Origin: Gammaproteobacteria bacterium UBA7449
GTDB lineage: Bacteria > Pseudomonadota > Gammaproteobacteria > Pseudomonadales > Pseudohongiellaceae
Length of the DNA stretch: 64,000 nucleotides
Reading direction: 5' to 3'
Assembly: GCA_002477465.1 (NCBI GenBank)
Contig: DLPV01000019.1
Location: 19,849 to 83,848 of the forward strand
The position numbers were made by a program, and so were the translations under genes. Position 1 is the first letter of the stretch. The number at the start of each line of letters is the position of its first letter. This document shows, one piece after another, positions 9,452 through 17,927 of the stretch. The notes beneath the pieces were generated by a model, which was not told the DNA's origin, ran no database searches, and saw only the letters and a program-made list of their open reading frames with translations.

Positions 9452-11266
9452 ATGCTCGCTGAAATGAGAATTTGGAGTTGGCAGTCAATCACACAAAGAG
9501 CAAAGCCTTTGGGCCTGAATAAATCACATCTCACGGAAAGCGTGGAGGATTTTCGCGAACGCCTCAGCCACAGCGACGCTTTGCCGCAGCTGGTTTCCCT
9601 CGGCGTGATCTCCGGAATCCTCGCGGCTCTCATCATTGTGGGCTTTCGCTGGTTGTTCGAGACACCTTTATTAATATCCATGGGCGACAGTGAAGGCTTC
9701 GAATCGCTAACGCGGCCTGCGCGCTTTCTGCTGCCGTGCCTGGGAGCTATTGGTTTGGGGCTAGTCTTCAACACGGTTGATCCGGCAACCATGCGAGTGA
9801 GTGTGTCCCACGTGCTGGAGCGCCTGCATAACAACAATGGCGCGCTGCCGTTTCGCAATATTGTGGTGTAATTCTGTGGCGGGGTGATTGCGTTACTGTC
9901 AGGGCAGAGCGTGGGCCGCGAGGGCCCCTGTGTGCACCTTGGTGCGGGTACAGCTTCCCAGCTGGGACAATGGCTCGGTTTACCGCGAAACAGCCTGCGG
10001 ACCCTGGTTGCCTGTGGTGCGGCTGCCGGCATCTCTGCCTCATTCAACACACCCATGGCCGGCGTGATATTCGCTATGGAAGTGATTTTGATGGAGCACA
10101 CCATTGCCGGGTTCATCCCGGTGATTGTGGCTTCTGTGCTGGGTGCTGTAATCAGTCAGCTGGTGTTTGGTAGCGATATCAGTTTTGATGTGGACGCCCG
10201 AATCGGGTTTGAGGTCGCCGTCATCCCTTACATGCTAGTGGCGGGGCTGATTTTCGGGATTGCCGCAGTCGCCTTTACCCAGCTGCATATGTTGTTCTTC
10301 CGCCTGCATCGCTATTGGCTGTTGCTGCGTTTCACCGTGATCGGTGCGGTGGCAGGCTTGATCGCGGTTTTCGTGCCAGAAATTATGGGCACCGGATATG
10401 ACACCCTGGCCGATGCGCTGAACGGTGTACTCACGCTTGAGATTTTGTTGCTTGTGGTGCTGGCAAAGCTGGCCGTAACGGCGCTCGCCACAGGTCTGGG
10501 TATGTTTGGCGGTTTGATCGGTCCATCGCTGGTAATCGGGGGATGTCTCGGTGGGGCGCTAGGATTAATTGGCGGTGACCTCATGCCAGTTGCTATCGAT
10601 CCGAAGTTTTCAGTGCTGCTGGGTATGGTTGCCATGATGGGCGCAGTGCTGAATGCACCCATGGCAGCGCTGGTGGCCACCCTGGAGCTAAGCCATTCGC
10701 CGGAGATGATTTTCCCCAGTATGCTCACTGTGGTCGTAGCTTGTCTCACATTAAAGCAGGGGTTTGGTTCCGAAGGCGTATTCACTGAACAATTGCGGCA
10801 CCATGGGCACGATATACTGAGCGATCATAGCAAGGGGTTTCTGAGCCGGGTCGGGGTTGCCAGTGTCATGAATAAATCCTTTGTCATTTGCGATCCCGAC
10901 CTGAGTCTGGGACAGGCCAAAGCATTGGCCAGTCAGCCCCCCATTTGGCTGTTGGTGAAAGGCACAGACGCAGACACAGATACAGATACACTGCAGCTGA
11001 TGCCAACGGCGGAACTCGCGCGCTGGCTGGAATCCGCGGAGCTTGGCGAGATGGAAGCCACTGACCGATTGCAGTTCTCAGAGATGAACCTGGCGAGTTA
11101 TGCCAGTGTAGAGATAGATTCCCTGGCCAGCCTGCACGAAGCCAGTAACAGGCTGCGCAGTGCAGAGGCTGAAGCGCTGGTAGTGGTGCCCGTGATTAAG
11201 TCGGAAGCTAAGCCCGTACTTGGCGTGATCACCAAAACCAACATACTCAACTATTATGGCATGTAA
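9452..11266 (+). pseudogene. CLC-type chloride channel/antiporter with C-terminal CBS domains, interrupted by in-frame TAA
   Basis: The reading frame runs from ATG 9452 to 11266 (604 codons) with one TAA at 9869-9871, codon 140. On both sides the protein is a well-formed CLC: ISHVL-type segment VSHVLERLHNNNGALPFRN before the stop, then FCGGVIALLSG, the chloride-binding motif GREGP (in SVGREGPCVHLGAG), and GLGMFGGLIGPS near the second pore helix. The C-terminus has two CBS-like regions ending GVITKTNILNYYGM. In relatives the stop position is normally Gln (VQFFGG), so CAA to TAA is the simplest change. Either a recent nonsense mutation, a sequencing or assembly error, or readthrough. A GTG at 9884 could restart a truncated product. 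Confidence 0.85.
10964..10990. repeat. Short ACAGAT-type tandem repeat inside the CLC gene
   Basis: Hexamer-like units (ACAGAC, ACAGAT) repeat about four times and encode a short Asp-Thr run (DADTDTDT) in a linker just before the second CBS-like region. The run keeps the frame, so it is a simple length-variable linker and probably a slippage site. Confidence 0.6.
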
Positions 11267-11363
11267 GATTTGTGATGAGAGCTACGCCAGTGCGCTTTGA
11301 AGCTCAGTGACTTTTTGACCCACTCCTCTTCATCACAAAATACTATCAAAAGGAAAACACCAA

Positions 11364-13025
11364 ATGGCAGGAAACCTGATTGTGCGGCAGCTGCTAGCCG
11401 TCGCTAGCCTGATGACTTTAAGTCTGGCCCATGGCCAGGCTGCGGATGATATGTCCCGTTATGACCAGGCCACAGACCTGGCGCGCCTGGCAGAGCTTGA
11501 GAATGAACGTATGCACTACAAACTACTGCGTTCCGGGATGCAGGCGCCGGGTGCACTGTGGGCGGGGTTGGATGCCGAGATAGACGGACTACCAGAGAAT
11601 CGCTACCGGGAGCTTGAGTCTCTGGTGTTGGAAAGTAATGTGGAGTCCCTGCAGCAGTCGGTGGTTTCGGGTGACATGAGCTATGAAGAGCTGACTCTGT
11701 TTTACCTAGCCAGGATTCGCGAATCGGAAAATGATCCGGCACGTTATTTGAACGCCGTGATCAGTCTGAATCCTGCCGCCGTAAACAGGGCTCGGGAATT
11801 GGATGCTGAAAGGCTTGCAAATCCAGATTCGGAGCGGGATCCAGTTTTCGGCATGCCGGTATTGCTCAAAGACAACATCAATGTCGCCGGCATGCCCACC
11901 ACAGCCGGTGCTGTGGCGCTACAAAACAATCTCGCGGGCAATGCCTTTATCACCGAGCGTCTGCTGGAAAAGGGGGCGATTATTCTGGGCAAGGCGAACC
12001 TGAGTGAGTGGGCCTACTTCTTTTGTGACGATTGCCCATCTGGCTGGAGCGCCATGGGTGGTCAGACTCTTAATCCCTATGGTCGCCTGCAGTTTGGAAC
12101 AGGCGGCTCCAGTTCTGGCAGCGGTGCCTCCATGGCGGCTAACTATGCAGCCCTGGCGATAGGATCGGAAACCTCAGGTTCGATATTATCCCCATCCAGT
12201 GCCAATTCTCTGGTCGGGCTTAAACCCACCACGGGGAGCCTGAGTCGCAGCGGTGTCGTGCCTATCTCCGCGACTCTGGATACTACGGGGCCAATGGTCA
12301 GGTCTGTTGCGGATGCGGTGGTTTTGTTCAATGCCATGGCCGGATATGACGAGGACGATACCGCCATGCCACTGATCAGTGATGATCTCCAGCTGGTCTA
12401 CCGCGATGAGCCTCTGGCTGAGGTGCGTTTGGGGGCGCCGGAATCATTTGTAGATAATGAGTTTTTTACAGGCGCGCTCGGGGTATTGTCGGCAGCCGAA
12501 GCAGCTATTGTCGAAATAACTCTGCCCGAACTGGATTTTGATGGCTTCGGTACGCTGCTGGGCAGAGAAATGGTGAGAGACCTGGCACTTTACCTGAGGA
12601 ACCATGCCTCACCAATGGTAATGATAGATTCTGTTGACGAACTGCAGGCGTTTAATCAGCAGCGCCCTGATATTCGAATGCCATACGGTCAGGCCGAAGT
12701 GGATCGCATGGCGGAGCTTGATGTCAGCGCCGATGCTTTAGAGGAGTTGCGAGATAATTTGCAGAGTACAGCAAGGGCTGCGATGGAAGCGCTGTTTGCA
12801 AGCAATGGGCTGGATGTGATGCTGACCCTCAACAACCGCAATGCGGGTTTCGCCGCGCTGGCCAACTATCCGGCCCTGACTGTGCCCATGGGCTATCAGG
12901 AAAACGGCAGGCCGGTTGGCCTGACTTTCATCGCACCACCATTTCAGGAGCAGTTGCTTATTGATGTGGGTGCCAGGTTTGAGAGCTTGACGAGGGCGCG
13001 CAGATTACCGGCGGGATACGAGTAA
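11364..13025 (+). CDS. Exported amidase (amidase signature family)
   Basis: 553 residues with a signal peptide (VRQLLAVASLMTLSLAHGQA). The Ser-cisSer-Lys triad of the amidase signature family is visible: Lys169 in MPVLLKDNIN, the cis-Ser in GGSSSGSGAS near residue 250 and the nucleophile Ser near residue 273 in GSETSGSIL. These enzymes hydrolyse carboxamides; an exported form acts in the periplasm or outside, and the substrate cannot be read. The C-terminus has the usual ALTVPMGYQENGRPVGLTF motif. Start ATG 11364 is preceded by AAAAGGAAAA. It stands alone between the CLC gene and a symporter, all on the plus strand. Confidence 0.92.
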   Translation: MAGNLIVRQLLAVASLMTLSLAHGQAADDMSRYDQATDLARLAELENERMHYKLLRSGMQAPGALWAGLDAEIDGLPENRYRELESLVLESNVESLQQSVVSGDMSYEELTLFYLARIRESENDPARYLNAVISLNPAAVNRARELDAERLANPDSERDPVFGMPVLLKDNINVAGMPTTAGAVALQNNLAGNAFITERLLEKGAIILGKANLSEWAYFFCDDCPSGWSAMGGQTLNPYGRLQFGTGGSSSGSGASMAANYAALAIGSETSGSILSPSSANSLVGLKPTTGSLSRSGVVPISATLDTTGPMVRSVADAVVLFNAMAGYDEDDTAMPLISDDLQLVYRDEPLAEVRLGAPESFVDNEFFTGALGVLSAAEAAIVEITLPELDFDGFGTLLGREMVRDLALYLRNHASPMVMIDSVDELQAFNQQRPDIRMPYGQAEVDRMAELDVSADALEELRDNLQSTARAAMEALFASNGLDVMLTLNNRNAGFAALANYPALTVPMGYQENGRPVGLTFIAPPFQEQLLIDVGARFESLTRARRLPAGYE

Positions 13026-13228
13026 ATTTGCCGCTTGCACTGGGTGAGGCAGGCAGTGATTGTTTCTTATCGGCCTGAGATGTGAGAGTCTTTTGACGCC
13101 GACTAGCGCAACTTTGATTAATTTTTGCGCGCAAGGACAACTTGTCCACTTGATTGCGGTGGGCCACGACTCGAGAGATCACAATAATTGATCCTCGTTG
13201 AGTTAACCTGAATAACAATGAGGTTGAT

Positions 13229-14503
13229 ATGAGTGACAATGCGAAAGGGTTTTCCCTGGGGGTGAGTTGGTTTGAGATTGCCCTGTGGAAGCGCATCCTC
13301 ACCGCCATGGTTGTCGGTGCAATCCTGGGCTCTATCTGGGGGCCTGGCGCCGAGAGCATTGGCTGGATTGGTGACCTGTTTATCCGCCTGATTCGCATGA
13401 TCGTGGTGCCTCTGGTGTTTGTCACCATCGTGTCAGGCGTGGTTTCCATGGGAGATCCGTCGAAACTCGGCTCTCTTGGTGCCAAGACCCTGATCCTCTA
13501 CATGCTGACGACCCTCATTGCGATTACAATCGGGCTTGTCCTGGCGGCGATAATCCAGCCGGGAGTTGGTGTCGATCTCACAGGTGCACCGGCGTCTGCC
13601 CTACAGGAAACCATTCCGCTCTCCGAGCGCTTAATTTCAATCGTGCCCGAGAACCCGTTTGCGGCACTGGCGGAAGGGAATATTCTCGCCATTATCTTTT
13701 TCGCCATCCTGATAGGGGTGAGCCTGCTATCGATTGGCGAGCAAGGCAAACCCGTCGCGGACTTCATGGATGCCTCGAGTGAAGTGGTGCTGCGGATTAC
13801 GCACTGGATCATGGAAATTGCACCGTTTGGCGTACTGGCGCTAATTGCGCGGGTGACTGGCGCCCAGGGCTTTGAGTCACTGCTAAGTGCTGTTGTGCTC
13901 GCCGTTACGGTGCTACTGGCTTGCGCAGCTCACCTGATCATCATGCATGGTGTGATTATCATGCACTTTATGCTGAAGCTCTCTCCGGTCATGTTTTTTC
14001 GCGGCGCCAGGGATGCGATGCTGGTGGCGTTTTCGACTTCATCCAGTGCGGCGACGCTGCCGGTTTCCATGTCGGTGGCAGAAGAGAATCTTGGCGTGAA
14101 ACCGCTGGTTGCCTCTACTGTGTTGCCACTGGGGGCTACCATTAACATGGACGGAACGGCACTCTACGTGGGTATCGTCTCTGTGTTTGCGGCACAGTCT
14201 TTTGGAATAGACCTGACTCTTATGGACTACCTGATCATGGCAGGTACGACAACGCTTGTTTCGGTGGGCACGGCGGCAGTGCCCAGTGCATCCTTGTTTC
14301 TGATGGCAGCGGTCATGGCAACCATTGGTATGACGCCAGATCAGATTGCGGTCACGGTGGGATTCATTTTTATCATCGACAGGCCGTTGGATATGCTTCG
14401 AACAGTGGTCAATATTGCGGGCGATCTCAGCGTTTCTACAGCGGTTGCTAATTGGGAAGGCGAGTTTGACCGCGAAATTTTCGACCGGCCGCTGAAATAC
14501 TGA
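13229..14503 (+). CDS. Dicarboxylate/amino acid:cation symporter (DAACS family)
   Basis: 424 residues, the usual length for GltP/DctA-type sodium or proton symporters of C4-dicarboxylates or acidic amino acids. About eight transmembrane segments can be read. Hairpin HP1 is AFSTSSSAATLPVS, and the sodium-binding TM7 motif is NMDGTALY. HP2 and TM8 follow, with the substrate-binding FIFIIDRPLDMLRTVVNIAGD segment. Start ATG 13229 lies after TAACAATGAGGTTGAT, which has a fair ribosome site. The gene has its own leader and is not tightly linked to neighbours. Exact substrate is uncertain between dicarboxylate and glutamate/aspartate. Confidence 0.92.
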   Translation: MSDNAKGFSLGVSWFEIALWKRILTAMVVGAILGSIWGPGAESIGWIGDLFIRLIRMIVVPLVFVTIVSGVVSMGDPSKLGSLGAKTLILYMLTTLIAITIGLVLAAIIQPGVGVDLTGAPASALQETIPLSERLISIVPENPFAALAEGNILAIIFFAILIGVSLLSIGEQGKPVADFMDASSEVVLRITHWIMEIAPFGVLALIARVTGAQGFESLLSAVVLAVTVLLACAAHLIIMHGVIIMHFMLKLSPVMFFRGARDAMLVAFSTSSSAATLPVSMSVAEENLGVKPLVASTVLPLGATINMDGTALYVGIVSVFAAQSFGIDLTLMDYLIMAGTTTLVSVGTAAVPSASLFLMAAVMATIGMTPDQIAVTVGFIFIIDRPLDMLRTVVNIAGDLSVSTAVANWEGEFDREIFDRPLKY

Positions 14504-14529
14504 TCGATATCGGCGAATCTGTTTAGCAA

Positions 14530-15372
14530 TCAGTTAGGCTGGTCATCTGGCGTCACCATTTCGATAATTCGAGTCTCGATTTGGCCATTGGCGTCAGTGG
14601 TTGTAGTTTCATTTACACGGACAGGGCCCCGTGCCGAGCCGCTAATAAATGATGTGCTGGTAGTGCGTCGCTGTTCTCGCTGCTCTTCCTGAAACGATTC
14701 AAACGCCGCCATTTCATTGTCATCCAACACATAGGACAAAGCCTCGACCTGCGCGTCTGGCGAGCTGATAGCTAACATCTCCCTGCGCAGTTCCCGACGA
14801 CCTTGCTGATTGCCTGCGTTCTGAGCAATTAATTCCCTGCGTTGCTGGTCCTGGTCGGTCATCATATTGATCAGGGCATCTACGATAACCTCCTTGCGTC
14901 CTTCGCTGACATCCAGCGCAGACAGAAACTCGCCATAACGACCCTGCATCGACATAACCTGTCGCATTTCCTCAGGGTCGAGCCTGCTCAGCTGCTCAGA
15001 TATCTCGTAACGAGATGGTGTCCGCTCTGCTTCCTGCACTACCTCTCTGATGACACGTTCCCTGATCTCCTGCTCCATGAGATAAACGTCGGGGTTGATC
15101 TGTTCTCGCGCCAGTTCCAGTTCATCGTTCAGACCCCGCATGGCTTCTTGAGCGGAAACCAGCTCGCGCCCCATCTCTGCGAGTCGGGATTCGTAGTCGA
15201 CACGTTCCTGCGCTGTGCTATCTAGTTCTGCCTGCAGGTCACTGACAAAGGATTCATAACTGGCGATCTGCTCGGCCTGCAGGCTCACGTGCGAGTAGAG
15301 TTGAAAGGCAGCAAATGCTGAAGCCGAGAGCAGCAGGGTTGCAGATATGGACAGGATCTTGGTGGAATTCAT
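14530..15372 (-). CDS. Exported or anchored coiled-coil protein with RYGxF repeat
   Basis: 280 residues. An N-terminal hydrophobic segment (ILSISATLLLSASAFAAF) is a signal peptide or a membrane anchor. Residues about 30-90 are an Ala/Glu/Leu-rich coiled coil (ASYESFVSDLQAEL onward). After this comes QGRYGEFLSALDVSEGRK and a helical stretch ending VLDDNEMAAFESF, the same pattern as in the exported protein at 8479-9171. The tail is rich in Thr and Arg. No family is recognised. It is convergent with the symporter gene and has no operon partner. A role in periplasm or envelope structure is a guess. Confidence 0.7.
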   Translation of the reverse strand: MNSTKILSISATLLLSASAFAAFQLYSHVSLQAEQIASYESFVSDLQAELDSTAQERVDYESRLAEMGRELVSAQEAMRGLNDELELAREQINPDVYLMEQEIRERVIREVVQEAERTPSRYEISEQLSRLDPEEMRQVMSMQGRYGEFLSALDVSEGRKEVIVDALINMMTDQDQQRRELIAQNAGNQQGRRELRREMLAISSPDAQVEALSYVLDDNEMAAFESFQEEQREQRRTTSTSFISGSARGPVRVNETTTTDANGQIETRIIEMVTPDDQPN

Positions 15373-15583
15373 GCCGTGATCTTCTGTATCTGGTTTATCA
15401 AGTCAATGGGTGTTCGGATTCTGGGATGAGTAACCGCAAGCACCGAAAATGAAACGCAAACCCTCGGAGTCTAATTGACAGCAGGCCCACTCTCCCACAT
15501 TGACGGCAATTGTAACCCTTTGCCAGTGCAATCACCGCTCCAGTAAACATCCAGAACTCACCGCTCGTCTCCTGCGATGCTGC

Positions 15584-17020
15584 TCAGAAAGAGTAAGTGA
15601 GTGTCATTCCAAGGCGGATATCTTCATCGAAAACAGTCAGGAAAGACCCCGATTTCGCCGTGATACTGATGAACTGGGAGCTCAGGGACCAGTTGTCATC
15701 GAGAGTGTAGTCCACGCCGAGGAACACCAGCAGAGACTCAGCGGCAAGATCACCCTGCAGGGTGGCAGATAGAGTCAGATCCCCGTTGCGCATGGCGTTG
15801 CTGTAGCGCACCAGCCAGCTGCCGAAGACGCCGTCGTTGGTCAGAGTCTGACCAGGCTGCAAGCCTTCTTCTGCATCCAGCAGGGTCTGAGCCTGAATGC
15901 CTAGGCTCACGTTCTGTTCATTGTCGATAGCATATTCGAAACCGAAAGAGGTACCGATCTGATCTTTACGCAGATTGACCGGTGTCGACAGTGAACTGGT
16001 GCCGGGGAAGGCAAAGCTGTCGGCCAGGATGTTATGGCTGAACGCCATGTCAAAATTCAGCAGCAGTTTGCCGATTGCCCGGTTGGCACTGAATCCCAGC
16101 AACAAAAAATCGTTGATGTCTGGGCGAGCGTCGGCGCTGCCGGGTAGGGGAGGATCGTAACGCAGCTGATTTTCATAGAGGTAGGCTGCCATTACGGCGA
16201 TGTCGCTACCCTCGAAAGACTTTTTCCACTGCGTTCCTGCTTCCAGCAATATTTTGCCATCGCGGCTATAGTCCGGCAGATTAAATCCAGGATCGAAAAA
16301 CAGTGGGCTGCCACGCACCGGCGCCGGATTGAACTCAGGGTACAAGTTCACAAAGGTAGAAAGACTGCTGCTGTTGTCTGTGCTAAAGAAATCCCAGACC
16401 AGCATGGCCTGGCTCAGGCGTGCATCTTCGATATCTATAATGGTGAAGTCGCGAAACTCGCTGTTATTGATGATATCCAATACCGAGTTACCAACGGTCT
16501 CACCCCACACCACTGTCTGCCGCCCCAGCTTGAAACTGTGGGCACCGCTGCTGCGCTGAATGAAAAGGTCATTGAGCTGACCTTCCGTGTCAATGCTGTC
16601 CTGATTCGTTGTGTATTCGTAGTCCTGATTCCAATACACCCGGTACCACATGCTGCCCTGAATCAACCAACCCGGCGCAATGGGATTCTGGTAGCGGACA
16701 TTGAACTGCAGCCGATTGGTTTCCAGGTCGGCTGGTTTGGGAAATTTGCCGAATGCGCCGAGATCGATGCTGTGATTGTTGATCTGCCCTGATGTGGATT
16801 GACTGATGCGAATAGTAAAGTCTTCGAACCAGGCTTCAGTTGCTGATTGCTCTTCCTCATCGAAGGCAGCCGCAAAAATGTCATCGTCAAAGCCAAAGTC
16901 GACGCTGGGATCAAAGCTCACGTCAGGGTCAAGCACCAGCGGTTCATCCTGCTGCCCCTGAGCAGTTGCAGCGCTGAATAACATGGCCAGGACCAGGCCA
17001 GTGCGAGGGAATCGCGGCAT
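15584..17020 (-). CDS. Outer-membrane beta-barrel protein (DUF1302-like)
   Basis: 478 residues from ATG 17020 (MPRFPRTG). The AAGGG before this ATG makes it the likely start, not the upstream one. A signal peptide ends TAQGQQ. The remainder is alternating polar/hydrophobic strands ending in a C-terminal aromatic (GMTLTYSF), as in outer-membrane barrels. The length and the GRQTVVWGETVGNSVLDIIN segment resemble the DUF1302 group. It is the last gene of a three-gene minus-strand operon after the MMPL pump and the LolA-like protein. Gap to that gene is 16 bp. An outer-membrane exit or acceptor for the lipid or hydrophobic cargo is inferred. Confidence 0.75.
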   Translation of the reverse strand: MPRFPRTGLVLAMLFSAATAQGQQDEPLVLDPDVSFDPSVDFGFDDDIFAAAFDEEEQSATEAWFEDFTIRISQSTSGQINNHSIDLGAFGKFPKPADLETNRLQFNVRYQNPIAPGWLIQGSMWYRVYWNQDYEYTTNQDSIDTEGQLNDLFIQRSSGAHSFKLGRQTVVWGETVGNSVLDIINNSEFRDFTIIDIEDARLSQAMLVWDFFSTDNSSSLSTFVNLYPEFNPAPVRGSPLFFDPGFNLPDYSRDGKILLEAGTQWKKSFEGSDIAVMAAYLYENQLRYDPPLPGSADARPDINDFLLLGFSANRAIGKLLLNFDMAFSHNILADSFAFPGTSSLSTPVNLRKDQIGTSFGFEYAIDNEQNVSLGIQAQTLLDAEEGLQPGQTLTNDGVFGSWLVRYSNAMRNGDLTLSATLQGDLAAESLLVFLGVDYTLDDNWSLSSQFISITAKSGSFLTVFDEDIRLGMTLTYSF

Positions 17021-17036
17021 ACGTATGACCCTTGGT

Positions 17037-17927
17037 CTAGTCGACCTGTTGGCGAAGCTTTTCCAACTCGGTCTCGCGGAATGCCACATCAGTCAGGGTG
17101 CGGGTGGTGAGGAACTCATCTTCTACGGCTATATCGGTGTGAATCTCGAGGAACGCCATATTGGAAAGGCGGTTGCTTACCAGATTCATCATGGTAAGCG
17201 AACGGGCCATCCAGGTGCCGTTTACCAGCTCCACCCGGGAAGCTAGCAGGCGTTTAATTTCATTGTCATATTGATCGAACATTTCAACCCGCAGCACAAT
17301 AAAACGTTCCTTGTCCACGTAGTTAATGGTTTTTGAGTAGCGGGATTTGCGTGCGCGCTCTGCATTGGGGATGAGTTCGATTTTCCAGACCTCGCGACCA
17401 CCCTCGGTTGTCTCTTCGAGAACCCTGATCTCATACTCTTCCAGCTTGCCGGTGTCCGTATCCTCGGTGGTGAACTCTGAGCCAAACACCGAGGCAGGTT
17501 CCGAATCGTCATCGGAGTTGCCGCTGGCGATGCGTTTGACCCGCCCCAGGGCTGACAAATACAACCAGGTCTCGTTGTCACGCTGGGTATCGTCGTAGGC
17601 ATAGCTCAACATGCCAACGCCGCGCTCGGCCGCGGGTTCGAGGACGATAGTGACACTCTTGGTGTCTTTGCCGTCGTCACCAAAATTTTTGCCTACAGAT
17701 TCCAGTGACTTGATGCGGGGGCGCTCCGCGCAGGTAATGCGGCTTTCCTTAATGCCGAAGCGGCAGGTGGATAACTGCATGCGATTGAAAGCGGAGTCGG
17801 ACGTGGCACGCTGGTTTTCCTCAACCAGCTCCATGATTTCCAGCCCGGTCATTTCCTGCGCGCTGGCGAGGTTGCCAAGCAGACTGATAAAAACGGCCGT
17901 CACAATGAATAGGGATCGCAAGTTCAT
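17037..17927 (-). CDS. Outer membrane lipoprotein-sorting (LolA-like) protein
   Basis: 296 residues with a signal peptide (LFIVTAVFISLLGNLASAQ). The mature part matches the LolA-like domain of the outer membrane lipoprotein-sorting group: EIMELVEENQRATSDSAF near the start, then beta-strand stretches with ESRITCAERPRIKSLE and VGMLSYAYDDTQRDNETWLYL, and a terminal MARSLTMMNLVSNRLSNM. Proteins of this group usually lie beside MMPL/RND pumps and are thought to carry lipid or hydrophobic cargo across the periplasm. The stop codon of the MMPL gene overlaps its ATG (ATGA at 17924-17927). Confidence 0.8.
   Translation of the reverse strand: MNLRSLFIVTAVFISLLGNLASAQEMTGLEIMELVEENQRATSDSAFNRMQLSTCRFGIKESRITCAERPRIKSLESVGKNFGDDGKDTKSVTIVLEPAAERGVGMLSYAYDDTQRDNETWLYLSALGRVKRIASGNSDDDSEPASVFGSEFTTEDTDTGKLEEYEIRVLEETTEGGREVWKIELIPNAERARKSRYSKTINYVDKERFIVLRVEMFDQYDNEIKRLLASRVELVNGTWMARSLTMMNLVSNRLSNMAFLEIHTDIAVEDEFLTTRTLTDVAFRETELEKLRQQVD

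Noticed and set aside
9427..10116. 229-residue minus-strand frame over the CLC gene
   Set aside because: Proline- and serine-rich shadow of the CLC coding strand.
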